Source of the DNA: Bisporella sp. PMI_857 | Lineage: Eukaryota; Ascomycota; Leotiomycetes; Helotiales; Helotiaceae | Reading direction: 5' to 3' | Assembly (NCBI GenBank): GCA_021307315.1 | Contig: JAJSPD010000033.1 | Span: 372,001 to 436,000, forward strand | Length of the DNA stretch: 64,000 nucleotides | Shown: positions 11,549 to 21,515 of the stretch, piece after piece | Numbering within the stretch: position 1 is the first letter of the stretch | Layout: each line of letters starts with the position of its first letter | The notes under the pieces: generated by a model | What the model saw: only the letters and a program-made list of their open reading frames with translations | The model's database searches: none | What the model was told of the DNA's origin: nothing | Made by a program: the position numbers and the translations under genes

Positions 11549-13364
11549 ATGGGTCACGTGGTCTAAATTGAGGTATATAAACTTTATTTAACTATTTAAG
11601 CGCTGTATTGTTTGTAGTTTACCCGTTTTCTGTTGCGGTAAACTTCCAATCCTTAAAAATATCTAAATCACTCCTAAACCATTGTTGTTGTACTGATTTC
11701 CCTTTGAAAATGACTAGAGGATTGAAGGTATTCCCGGTTGCCGAAATGCACTCAATAAACGAAGTCCAAGCTTTAGAACCGGGTGTTTTCTTCTGAATAA
11801 AGCGTTTTTCTTTGCTTACTAAAACTAGCTTATTATCACCAAGTCCTTCCATAATACCAGCTTCGTCCATATTTCAACGATTTTCCGGTTTTATAGCCTG
11901 AATGCAAAAAATAGCCAGTTTTTGGAATTATTTTGAAATAATTTCAGTCGTAGTACTATTTACATGCGCAGAATCAATAAAGAAGTGCTTTTTGGTCCGG
12001 AGAATAGAATTACGACGTTTAAAGCCATCTATCCAACGTTTTTCTAGTAGTCTTTTATCTCCACGAGTATAAAAGATCCGGCCGGCTAGCTGTCTAATTT
12101 GCACGTGCGTAAGTGCAAGACCTAAAGCTTCCTGGGTAAGAATTCAATCTGTAAAACGCTTTTCTTGGTTAGGGGAGAGCTTTTATTCATGTGCATGAGC
12201 TTCTAATCTCGAGGTGCGGCCATTTAATCGATTTTGAAGTGTCCCTCGTGGTACACCGTAAGTTTTGGAAGCTTCCACTTGGGTCATGCTTTTTTCAATA
12301 GCAAATAATGCTAATTGCAAATCGTTTTCAGTATATCTGGGCTTCATCATGAAATCTAAAAGACTACCAAGTTTGAGATAATTCAATTAAAAGATTAAAT
12401 TTTTATTTAGATTTAATAAGGTGGGTATTCAAATTGCGGTGTGCTAAGCGAGTGCCGACTACGGGGGGGGGACTTAACACCCCTGATTTATAACGACAAA
12501 GATAACATTATCATCCATATTGGAATTGCTTCGTACATAGGTGATGAACGGGCTTTACAACAGAACTGTACTGGCAAAGAAGCCAAAGCTCTACGTTGGT
12601 CAGCATGCCAGTGCTTTGTTAAGATATGCTTACCATCAATAGTACATGTTTGCGACATCAAACAGGAGCAGCAGAATGTCATCCAAGACGCATTTCTTGC
12701 TCCTGGCAATCAATCTATCCCTATTGTGAGTTATTTTTTCTCTTGTAATACACTCAACTTGAATCTAACAGAGCTAAGGGCTTCTATAGTGACAGTGGTG
12801 ACAACGTATCACTCTACTGCTGGGCTACTACGGAAAGCGGAGGAGAGCTCTATCTCTCTAGTGCCTGGAAGATCTACAATGAGTTGGCGCAGAATCACAA
12901 AGATGTCCTTCATACGCCGGTGGCACCATGGGAATGGCAGCGTAGTCGCTCGTATGTGTTGAGGTTCTTCTTAATTGCAAGTTCTAAGGTTCTTCTGGTG
13001 GTGAAATGAAACTTCGCACGAAAAGTGTGCTATTGTTTTACTTTTAGACGGCAAATTGATAGTCAACTATCAGAAAAGGCCTCTACGGGGAACCAAAGAA
13101 GAGCCACGCAATGCGCGTCTTCCACCCTTAAGCAATGATCAGGAGATAGCGCTACAAATTGTTGACAGGCTCGCCTTTGAAAATGCAGTTGCATTATCAT
13201 AACGAGCTGGTGATATCAACTTCTTCAACAATCTAGGGCTTCTGCATTCACGAAGCGCATTCTTTGACGGTAGTGAGGCAAAGGTCCAACGCCGCTTGAC
13301 TAGACTTATGTTCCGGGATAGTGATATAGGCTGGGATATCCCGTCGAGAATGACCCCAGAATAG

Positions 13365-14869
13365 AAAAAGTACTACAACCATAACAAGTCCACTGAGGTA
13401 TTCCTTTTCAGCTTTCAACCTTGGCCGTTTAGCCTCGGTGGACACGATTAAATGCTTATTTTTTTCTGATTTTGGTTAAACGAAGCAGAATGATATACTG
13501 CAAAAACGGGCAAAAGGCCTAAGGTGTGCGCTTAAGTTAGTTCATTCTTCCGAAGCAGCTCTAATAATTTGAAATTTGATATTAATTTCGACCCCCATCT
13601 TCCTTGAATGTAAAAATGCTTGTCCTCCCGCTTGTGAGTTGACAGCAACAGGCTCAAGGAAGCCACTTTGATTCCATATATCATCAGTTGTGTGATATGC
13701 TATGTTCGTTCCTTCGAAGCTACGCCCTGTTGATGTCAGTGGACACAAGCGCTTCCAAAAGAGCTGGCAACTTTTACCTCGTCACAACTTGAACTTTGCA
13801 TCGCCGTCTGCATGAATTGAACTGATAAAAATATAAATCTTTCGACCTCAGCAGCTCGCTGCCCATTTTGCAGACTGGAAACTCCCCAGCCGACAGGGCA
13901 GTCTTCGTTATGGGCTAACCAACCATCCAAAGGTACGGGCCCCTCTTTAATCACCCTTAAGCTTGAGGAAGTCAGAGAAACCTGAATAGATCCGGCCGAA
14001 CTTGTTGCACTTCCTGACATTAGCCTGGGCGCTTGCAACATACGAACATATAGTACATGATTGTCTTACCTAGCAATAGTAGCACGAACTGGATATGACA
14101 TTTTGCCGTCGTAGAGATTCTGATTTTCTGAATTAAAAGGTACTTTTTGCAATTTTTTAGAGTGTAAAGTCTAAGTATTGTGAATATTCGCGAATAAAAA
14201 GAATGCCAAAAACGTTTTACACAGGACTGATAAGCCGCCTTCAGATCGCCCTTTATATCGCACAGCGGAGAGGAAACTCGCCGGTCAGCTTTTATCGGGT
14301 TGCTTGGCTATACGGCAAGCTTCGTAGATTTGCCAATCTAATTATAACGGTGGGGGCTTTACATTGCTCCCAGAGGCCAGTCGTACATCAAATAGTGGAT
14401 GTTGATAAGCAGCGCGACAGCTTTTAACCGGCGTGCCAAAATGGGCTAGCTCAATATTGTCTCTGCAAAACTTTGTGGAATTCACCAAAGTTAAGTTACA
14501 GCACTTTTGTACCCAAGGATCAATCCATTAAGCGATGATTAATTCAAGAAAAATCGTAACTTAAACAGCTGGAAGTTTTCCACTGTTTTATAGTATTAAA
14601 GTGAGAAATGCATAATTTGGTGGTTCAGTTCCAAAAGTTAATTCTTCACATTACTCCTGATTATGGCATTGTTGGTATGCCTCCTCCTTACCTTCCACGG
14701 GGCAACGGGCGTAGTTCTATATAATAGGTCACGCTCTTGCTCTTGATGGATATGGTAATTGCTGTTGTATTAGGTTCTACTCTAGATTCTACAAAATGGG
14801 GGTTGTGCGTACCACGTGACCTGGTGGGTCGTATGTGGATCCGTAAACCCCTACTTCCTACAGGCATGT
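13365..14869. other. gene-poor stretch with uncharacterised minus-strand fragments
   Basis: On the minus strand, 13542-14041 holds two overlapping frames. One contains PVPLDGWLAHNEDCPVGWGV and the other GTNIAYHTTDDIWNQSGF. They could be joined by a one-base shift near 13740 and look like a remnant of one real protein, but I do not recognise the family. The rest (14042-14690) shows nothing. At 14688-14790 there is a copy of a 100-bp sequence that recurs at 17648-17745. Confidence 0.35.
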
Positions 14870-16040
14870 ATGGCTGATATAACAACCATCGTGGGAAAAC
14901 GCAAAATGGGGTAATTAAATATGATAATTGATCAAATTGCAAATCGCAAATCGATATTAGCAAATAGCAATAACAACTAATTGCAAATCGCAAATTGATA
15001 TAAGCAAATAACAGTACATAACAATTGCAAATTGCAAATCGCAATTACAACCCTTTTTAATCAACTTTTTGGATCAAAAGCTTGATATACCAGATTACTA
15101 ATCTAGTTTGTGTAACTTACCCCGCTTCTCGTTTTCGTCATTGTTCCTTTTCATATCAATTTGTATGCCAGACCGCAATTGAATTAACGGCTGAAAAGCC
15201 CGTAATCATGCCGCGCGAGAAGGTTGATTTTCAGCTATATAAAACGAAATTATAGAGCTATATTTCGACAATACTAGCGTGGAGGAGATTTGTCGACGTT
15301 TGTGCGCAGATTTACGAGGTGTGGGAAGCAGGCTCGCTATGCGAGGCTTTACCTTACCAACACCCTACAGACTTCGTTGTCAAACAGTGTGTAGGCTGTA
15401 ACCTTTATAATCCTCTTCTTTATGCTGCAATTGATGGTTTATCTGTTCCAGTACCTTCTAAAAAGGCTGTGGAAGCTTTCAGAGCAGTAGGCGCCTCTGG
15501 ATCGAAGCCTGCGTCAAGATTCGGCCCTCCGGTTCAAATCAACTCTTCGGACGGCCGCCAGCGAGTTATAAATGAATCTGTAAAAGAAACAAAAAGAATC
15601 GAAGCTGAGAAAGCTCGTAAAGCGCTTTTTGAGAATACAGATAATGAAATTGAAGTAGTAGGTTCTGAAATGGAGACCAATACGTACAAAAAGAAAGAGA
15701 AGGAAATAGTGAAAAGATCACATAGCGCTGAAGCTCGTATTCGAAGCATCAATAACACTAGGAAGCTCAGTACGTTTTAGACTAAATATTCAGTGTTTTT
15801 GAATGCTAACTCTGCTTAGAGCCTCAAAGCGTTGAAGAGTCGATTCTTTCTCTTTCGGTATCAGTTTAGTATCGACTACTACCACACCATTTCCAAATTC
15901 GGTCGCGAAACTATTATTAAATATCACAATAAAAGCATGGTTCAGTATAGGAATACACTATCTGTTCATATCCACAATCGCTCTAAAATCAATGTGAACA
16001 ACGATAAGCACGGATAGATCGAATATAAGTTTATTGTACC

Positions 16041-16261
16041 CGTAACAACTCAAACTGAACAGGGATCTCGATCCGTAGATCCAGGTGGAAGGACTCAAAG
16101 GTGTGAACAGCTATCAATTGCTATAACTAAGAGAACAAGCTACAGACAGAAGAAAGGAAGGAAAGCAGCGCTCTATATACAGGAAGCTGGCCGGAGGCCA
16201 GTATAAGCGAGATTTAGGATGTCCGGTGCTGAGCTCCGTCTAAGAAGTCAGGGCCGTGACA
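16041..16261 (-). mobile_element. solo LTR, family A, inside the TIR element
   Basis: It reads CGTAACAACTCAAAC...CAGGGCCGTGACA, with the first base changed from the expected T. It is flanked by an exact GTACC duplication (16036-16040 and 16262-16266). Removing it rejoins an open frame across the site. Confidence 0.9.
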
Positions 16262-16847
16262 GTACCGCGTTTTGTCAAGTACTTGACCGGTTGTAACGTT
16301 GGAGATAATACCTCACTTGTACGCCTTATTAACGATGCTGATTCAATTGCTTTCGCAAAATCAATCAACAAAAAGACGAAAAACGCTATAAAGGTCGATA
16401 TGAAAGGCTTTTGGAGTTGTATAAATTGCCGCGATTTCCTCTTTACGCAAAATAATTTCAAACACTCAACGTCGGTTGTTTTACTTTGTTTTTTGAGGTT
16501 TACGTTGCTAACTTTTATACAGAAGCAAAAACTACGTCGAAGTTATTATATTGCTGAAGTTCGAGGAATCCCCACCAGCGCAACTTCGTAGAAAGCGCTA
16601 TCTCAACAATGCGGTCGCTGTAAAGAAAGAGGAAGAAAAAGCCGAAAGCTCGAGCTTTTCGGCCTCTAATTCAGAACCCAACCTAGCTTTTGGTGGTACA
16701 GATAAATCCGACACTATCGGCGATAAGGCGCATGCTAAGCTTTCGAACAAACGCCAGCGCTTTGATCGAAAAAAGGAAATCAGTGATAGTAGCTTCGATA
16801 TCGTTAATATAAAACAGCCAGGCAATTTCCTTGGAAAAGGTGGATAT

Positions 16848-17382
16848 TGTAACGACGCAAAGAGTCACGGGCTAGAATAGAGGCATATGGGAGTGCGTAC
16901 AATAGACTGAATATGACTGCCTTATAGGTCTACTACGGATACAAAACATGAGGAACAACTGTAGAGAGTAGGAGCAGGCCCTTTTTATAGGCGACTCCGA
17001 CTCTCCCCCGTATCGGCTCTGAAACCCCTCATACCCTGATCGTCAGCCTCCTGATCCCGCGCCATGACCTTCGCTGTAACAGCCACAATCGGTTTAAGGA
17101 AGGTTTACAGCGGTGACAGCCAGAGTCGGTTAGGGATGGTTTAAAGTAAACACAGGTCGATTTATGTCGGCTACAGGCTTCATCGTTAGGGGATATAAGG
17201 AACAGTTGGAGCTCTTTGGAGAAGGGCAAGCTTGAGTTTTCCTGTTAGACTTACAAGCATACTTCTGATATCAATACATCACTGTTGTAACTACAGCGCT
17301 GGTCAAGTGTTCTCACCTATTATATTGCAATCCCTCCTGCTGCCCTCTTTCTGTTACATTCGCCTATGCTTCGGTTGTTACA
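16848..17382 (-). mobile_element. solo LTR, family C, interrupted by a family D LTR
   Basis: It starts TGTAACGACGCAAAG and ends TTCGGTTGTTACA, the inverse of the copy at 10586-10845. GATAT flanks both ends (16843-16847 and 17383-17387). The body is interrupted at 17075-17358, so the original LTR is about 246 bp. Confidence 0.9.
17075..17358 (+). mobile_element. solo LTR, family D, nested in the family C LTR
   Basis: It starts TGTAACAGCCACAATCGG and ends CTCTTTCTGTTACA. The flanks are TTCGC on both sides (17070-17074 and 17359-17363). It is closely related to the sequence at 45863-46367. The nesting order is TIR element, then LTR C, then LTR D. Confidence 0.9.
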
Positions 17383-17757
17383 GATATAGCTTATAGAGCC
17401 ATCAAAAACCTCTACCGAAAAAGAAATCACCTGGTTTGTTTGTTACTGACAAAAAAGCGTCCATTGCTGTCGAATGCTCCTTCAAAACGCTTAATCAAAG
17501 CGTAGATCACTGTTCTACTTCTTCCTCGGCGCTTTCTGACCTTGAGAGCGATCACGAAGTTCCTCCTCCAACACAACTTACTCAAGCGCCTGTGATAGTT
17601 CCTAAAAAGATCAAAAAACAGGTTACTGATGGTTTCGCTGTGTTCTTACCTTCCACGGGGCAAAAGGCACAGCTTATAGGCCGTGCTCTTGCTCTTGGTG
17701 GATATGGTAATTGTTGTTGTATTGAGTTCTACTCTACGTTCTAAGATAAAGGGGGTG

Positions 17758-17777
17758 TGATGGCGCGTGCGCCATCA
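17758..17777. repeat. short palindrome, 9-bp arms
   Basis: TGATGGCGC and GCGCCATCA are separated by two bases, directly followed by a second partial palindrome CACGTGCCACGTG. It lies just after the stop of the frame ending at 17744 and could be a terminator-like hairpin or a protein-binding site. Confidence 0.4.
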
Positions 17778-18320
17778 CGTGCCACGTGTGAGTCATACGA
17801 CTGGCTTGGTCAATATATACCCACAGTTACTTACTCGAGGAAAAGAAACCACGGAAAGTTCGCCAAATCTACCTAATTTTATTAGTTTTCGGGTCTTTTT
17901 TACGTTTTTTGTTTCTTTTGATTGATCAATTTAAAAATAGATTTACAGTGTGTTTTCGATTACTTTTATGTAGTATTCTATGGCAATATACATTAAATAC
18001 ACTTTTATTTTGCCCCAGAATTTGCTCAATTCTATGTTTACTCAACCTTTCCACTATACGTAAGTACGTTGGTGATACTCTCGAACTTGAAAAAAGCTCT
18101 AAGTTTGTTGTGAATCAATTTCTATTTGCGATTTGCGATTTGCAATTTGATCAATTATCATAATTGATTACCCCATTTTGCGTTTTCCGACGATGGTCGT
18201 TATATCATGCCATATGATACGATTATAGGTTCACGAGCCAAAGAGTGGCCTCCCACTATCTCTCATATTTAAATCGCAGCAAACTACACACATTTGTAGT
18301 AAAGTTAATCACTATTCCTA

Positions 18321-19301
18321 CTATATTCCGTGGGGCCCCCACTTTTGTACCCAGAAATCTACACTAGCTTCCTTGTTCTCCCGCCCGTCAGTCAACGTGA
18401 CTTTTACGTCAGTAGAGTATCCCAGGGAAGCATAGAGTTTCATGCCCGTTTCTGCAGCAATGACTCCGATAGGAACATTATCCTTAGCTGCAATGTCAAT
18501 GCTGTAGCGGCAAAGCATTGCCCCGAAGCCCCTCCGAAAATGATCCGGGTCCACAGCCATGTTGTCCAATTTGTCAGAAATATAATCTTAATAGTAGTAT
18601 CACGTCGATAGAATACGGGTTGTTGTGTGCTTGTATTGTATGATCTGTATCTACGTTGTAGACATGTAAGAGATTTCCTAATTCCTTGGCCTATTACGTA
18701 AGCCAATTCCTGACACAATTCCATATGGCCGTCAAAGCATCTAAAACTAGTGAGCAATGCAATCCATGAAACATTTATTCAGCTTACTTTTCCACCGCAG
18801 ATTCTGTAGCACTGAAAAGAAGAAACCCGCGATGTTTATCGACACTACGATCTACTCAACCTTGTGTCAATAAGTTGTAATGTAAAGCTTTTAGGTTTAA
18901 TGGATGTTACCCTCGAACTTGACCAGCTCAACACTAAGTGGCTGCGATTTTGGAGCCTGACTAGCTGCAAGATTCCAGATCGCAAACCCAACCACCTGCT
19001 TTGTGCCGGTCTCATCTGAAATCGATGCTGGCGTCTCAGCTTCCATCACAGTAAATGATTTTTTTGGCGTTCCAAGTGCTTCTTGTTGTTCTCGAAGGTA
19101 CGGGCGTTCAACATCTTGTGGGCAGTCTTCGGCGTAAGGACGATAGAAAGGATTCCATGGTGAAAGGCTGAACCCACGGAAAGCAATTCGAGATGTTACA
19201 GTCAGGTCACTTGCAGTTGCGAGTCGCACAGCCATGCTGTAATTGGAGAGTATCAAGACTGGATGTGGGATGAAATATTGAAAATCTTTGTACAAGCCCA
19301 C
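18321..19301 (-). pseudogene. GNAT-family N-acetyltransferase, broken by an LTR insertion
   Basis: The first exon (about 18940-19301) encodes MAVRLATASDLTVTSRIAFRG, starting at the likely ATG at 19238, and ends at a GTAACA donor. A middle exon reads GFLLFSATESAVEK, followed by a GTAAGC...TAG intron of about 40 nt. The last exon reads FRCFDGHMEL and then, after the insertion, DNMAVDPDHFRRGFGAMLC, the acetyl-CoA binding V-x-P-x-x-R-x-x-G-x-G/A motif of GNAT enzymes. It ends at 18321. The LTR plus its duplicated CAATT adds 149 bases, which is not a multiple of three, so the acetyl-CoA motif is out of frame. The fungal relatives are small-molecule acetyltransferases of about 230-250 residues. Substrate unknown. 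Confidence 0.75.
18572..18715. mobile_element. 144-bp solo LTR or LTR-like element, family F
   Basis: The ends are TGTCAGAAATA...CAATTCCTGACA, with exact CAATT duplication at 18567-18571 and 18716-18720. Excision restores the acetyltransferase frame GHMEL-DNMAVDPD. A 29-base piece of the same end, TTACGTAAGCCAATTCCTG plus flanks, recurs at 56411-56453. Confidence 0.85.
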
Positions 19302-21515
19302 AATCCAGGTTAAGGGACTGCCTTTCGTGTGTGTTAATCTACCCTTGGCCTCACCTTCAGTCCTTCAGCGAATCAGCTTCAAGACTTGGCATCCTTCGTC
19401 GGTTTGCCCAAATTGGAAGGGCCTGATGCGGCTCCCCGCCGATGCCTAAATGGACCAAGTGGTGGGGTGATGTGAACTGGTGGGGTCGACATCACCACGA
19501 TCGGAATCTCGACAGAGACTTTTTCCATTTCCATCCCCAGGCCTGAGCTGTTGCCGCTTTGATCTGAGCTGTGGGTGAGCAAAACCTGTGCTAGGCTGAG
19601 CAGAAGGCGACTCATTTGTGCTTCTCGGCTACTACAGCCGCCGACTAAATTTTAAAAAGATAGTAAGAATTCTTCCGGGAGCCAATTCTGGACCAATACA
19701 AGTCGAAGTGCAATTCTCCTAACAGTAGGGTTGCGGCTGGGAATGGGAAAATAACAGCTGGGCGCCTCTTTTAGGCAAAATGTTATCCATGTAAGACTAG
19801 GCCACATCACTGCAGCGCGACAGCAATATCGAGGGTTACGACAGCTAGTGCTTAATGGAACATAGCGATCTTTGCAAATACGAAATTACATCAGGCTTCT
19901 GTCTCCTCGAAAATTAGGGAATTTCATGCAAGCAAAGTAAAGCAAGGCCAAGTCATATCAGCAGCAGAGTTGCTTTAATGGAAGAGTTCTTGCTTACTAG
20001 TGGCTGTTGAGAGATTCATGCAGTGGCGAAAGTGGGCCAAAGAAAAGGTGATAGTTAGGCTTAGCAGGAAAGCTATGCAAGCAACAGGATGCAGAGTTTT
20101 ATCGGAGACAAGCTGCACTGGTGGAGAAGTCCAGGGGTCCCGGAATTGGCGTGGTCCCTGGGCATCAAAATTCATGCGTGGGCGAGGTTACGCCAGGAAA
20201 GGACGGAGGGGTTTGCATGATAGTGTGCTAATGAGTACCATGGAATCCAAAGCATGGCAAGTTGGAATTATGTTGGTGGAAAGTTGCAGAAAGATTTGGG
20301 TATACGACAGCTGACGTGATTCCTGCGCATCTTGAGACGGATGCAAGTGGCATGACATCGCGGAAGGTTGGTTGTAGCAGTACTTGGCTCGCCCACTTTC
20401 TCAGGCATCCTCCATATATAAGTTAATTCTTTGCCACGCTCCACAAGAAGTAATACGCTCTACTAGACGCTCTATATAATTCACTTGCACTGTTTCTAAC
20501 TTCCCCCTTACAAGCCGAACTGCCTCTTTTGGGTCAGTAACTCGAATCAGAAAGTGGTAGTTGGATTCGCGACTTGCAGCATAGCAAAGAAACTGAAATA
20601 TCCCTCTTACATATCACGTCCTAACCAGGGCCATTTACCATCCTCCAAATATTCTATTCACCTCTCTTCCCAAACTCCTCTCGCCTAACCTACACTAATG
20701 CCTCTCCCTAATTCAGCGCTTATAATTAGCATATCGCCTCAAGTCAGCTCAGCGCCTCATCTCTTATAGCACTCCTACTTCTACTGATTGTTGTTTTGAG
20801 GGATCTCGGCTTGTTATCTATGCAATAGCGACAACAACAACAACAACAACAACAACCTGGAGAGAAAGATATGTCTTCGATGGGGGTTTTGGGCTGTTGA
20901 AGAAAGGTTTTTGTTGGAGAGAGAGTTTCTATTGTCAAGATTGTTCTTTTGTTGTGAAATACATTCGCATTATCAAACGCAACACCCCAAGGTACATGTG
21001 AAACACAACAAAAGCGACATCCTGCTTTGTTTGTAGTCAACAATTTTTACATATATCACAAGGTCTTGGGTATTGACAAAGATAAACGTGTCTTTTTTAC
21101 TCACATGATATCTCCATCACCTCCACGATTGTGCTTATTGCTCTACTTACTTGGAGGGGAGAGGGGTTATATAACCAAGACCTTAGTACAAAGTGGTGGA
21201 TCAGGTGTTGAAGTTGGCAAGGCTGTGGAGTTGAGGTGACTTTTCAATAGAGAATCCCAGCATTAAATTGCGTTTGTTTCTCCTTTACTGCCTGATGCAT
21301 TCATCAATGCCGTGCCATTGGTCAGATAGCCGTTCTATTGGCCAATAGATTATTTGGCCAATAGATCAGATAGACCTATGCTATTCGACAATTAGCCGCC
21401 GTGTTTTGTCCGCCACGTCAGCATCGACAACCTTATCGCCGACCATGGACTTCCTTCCTAGTCGTCGCCTTGCCTGTATACATCCTTTGAACATTTTGCC
21501 CAGATTTCATCAGCA
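19302..21515. other. long intergenic region
   Basis: The frames in this 2.2-kb stretch (for example 19379-19615 minus and 20000-20314 plus) have no recognisable content and no splice structure. It includes a CAA microsatellite at 20831-20856. A short direct repeat, AGATTATTTGGCCAATAGATC with variants, lies at 21325-21370 upstream of the HET gene. Confidence 0.45.
20831..20856. repeat. (ACA)n microsatellite
   Basis: An uninterrupted ACA triplet run of 26 bases. Confidence 0.95.

Larger units (their letters stand above)
10187..12474 (-). mobile_element. pogo/Fot-like DNA transposon, degenerate, with two nested LTRs
   Basis: Inverted ends read GGTCCCCCCCCC...GTCGGCACCTCGCTTA on the left and the inverse of AGTCCCCCCCCCGTAGTCGGC on the right, flanked by TA at 10185-10186 and 12475-12476. 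The left end carries an extra partial copy of the GTCGGCAC motif. On the minus strand the remnants run in order: a psq-type helix-turn-helix (EASKTYGVPRGTLQNRL, about 12190-12386), a CENP-B-type region, DDE_1 blocks NMDEAGI and LLILDGHRSHETVEF, and the C-terminal LDLSVFSPFKAAYRK block (to about 10883). The transposase has stops where tryptophan is expected, as in NG-stop-TTNNTALK-stop-LNKVYIP, consistent with C-to-T RIP. Solo LTRs sit at 10586-10845 and 11346-11548. Confidence 0.85.
9783..13364 (+). pseudogene. TauD/TfdA-like 2-oxoglutarate dioxygenase pseudogene split by a pogo element
   Basis: Coding remnants on the plus strand lie on both sides of the transposon at 10187-12474. Upstream, fragments such as LPQLSKRMVHFKRVLHKEYG and FFTVRGL end at the insertion. 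Downstream the frame resumes with DNIIIHIGIASYIGDERAL. After an intron starting GTGAGT at about 12727, it continues with KGFYSDSGDNVSLYCW, ESGGELYLSSAWKIYNELA and VLHTPVAPWEW, and finally GDINFFNNLGLLHSRSAFFD. These match the fungal TauD-like family, including the HSD-type iron-binding block and the late NNxxLLHxRxxF block that carries the second histidine. There are several stop codons (for example before RAGDINF) and frame changes, so the gene was dead even apart from the insertion. The family normally hydroxylates small sulfonates or related substrates; the substrate here is unknown. Confidence 0.75.
14870..18225. mobile_element. unclassified 3.3-kb terminal-inverted-repeat element
   Basis: The left end (about 14870-14960) and right end (about 18130-18225) are inverted copies that share GATATAACRACCATCG, GGAAAACGCAAAATGGGGTAAT and ATGATAATTGATCAAATTGC, followed on both sides by subterminal repeats of GCAAATCGCAAAT. 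Inside are degraded plus-strand frames. One starts MPREKVDFQLYK at about 15210 and continues past a stop as a helix resembling a Clr5-like N-terminus. Others are 15319-15780 (lysine-rich), a frame rejoined across the LTR at 16041 (YKFIVPRFVKYLTGCNVGDN), and 17436-17744. I cannot assign the transposase family. No clear target duplication is visible because the outermost bases also resemble each other. Three solo LTRs lie within it. Confidence 0.6.

Noticed and set aside
20000..20314. A 104-codon plus-strand frame
   Set aside because: Basic, low-information composition and an overlapping frame on the other strand; no supporting signal.
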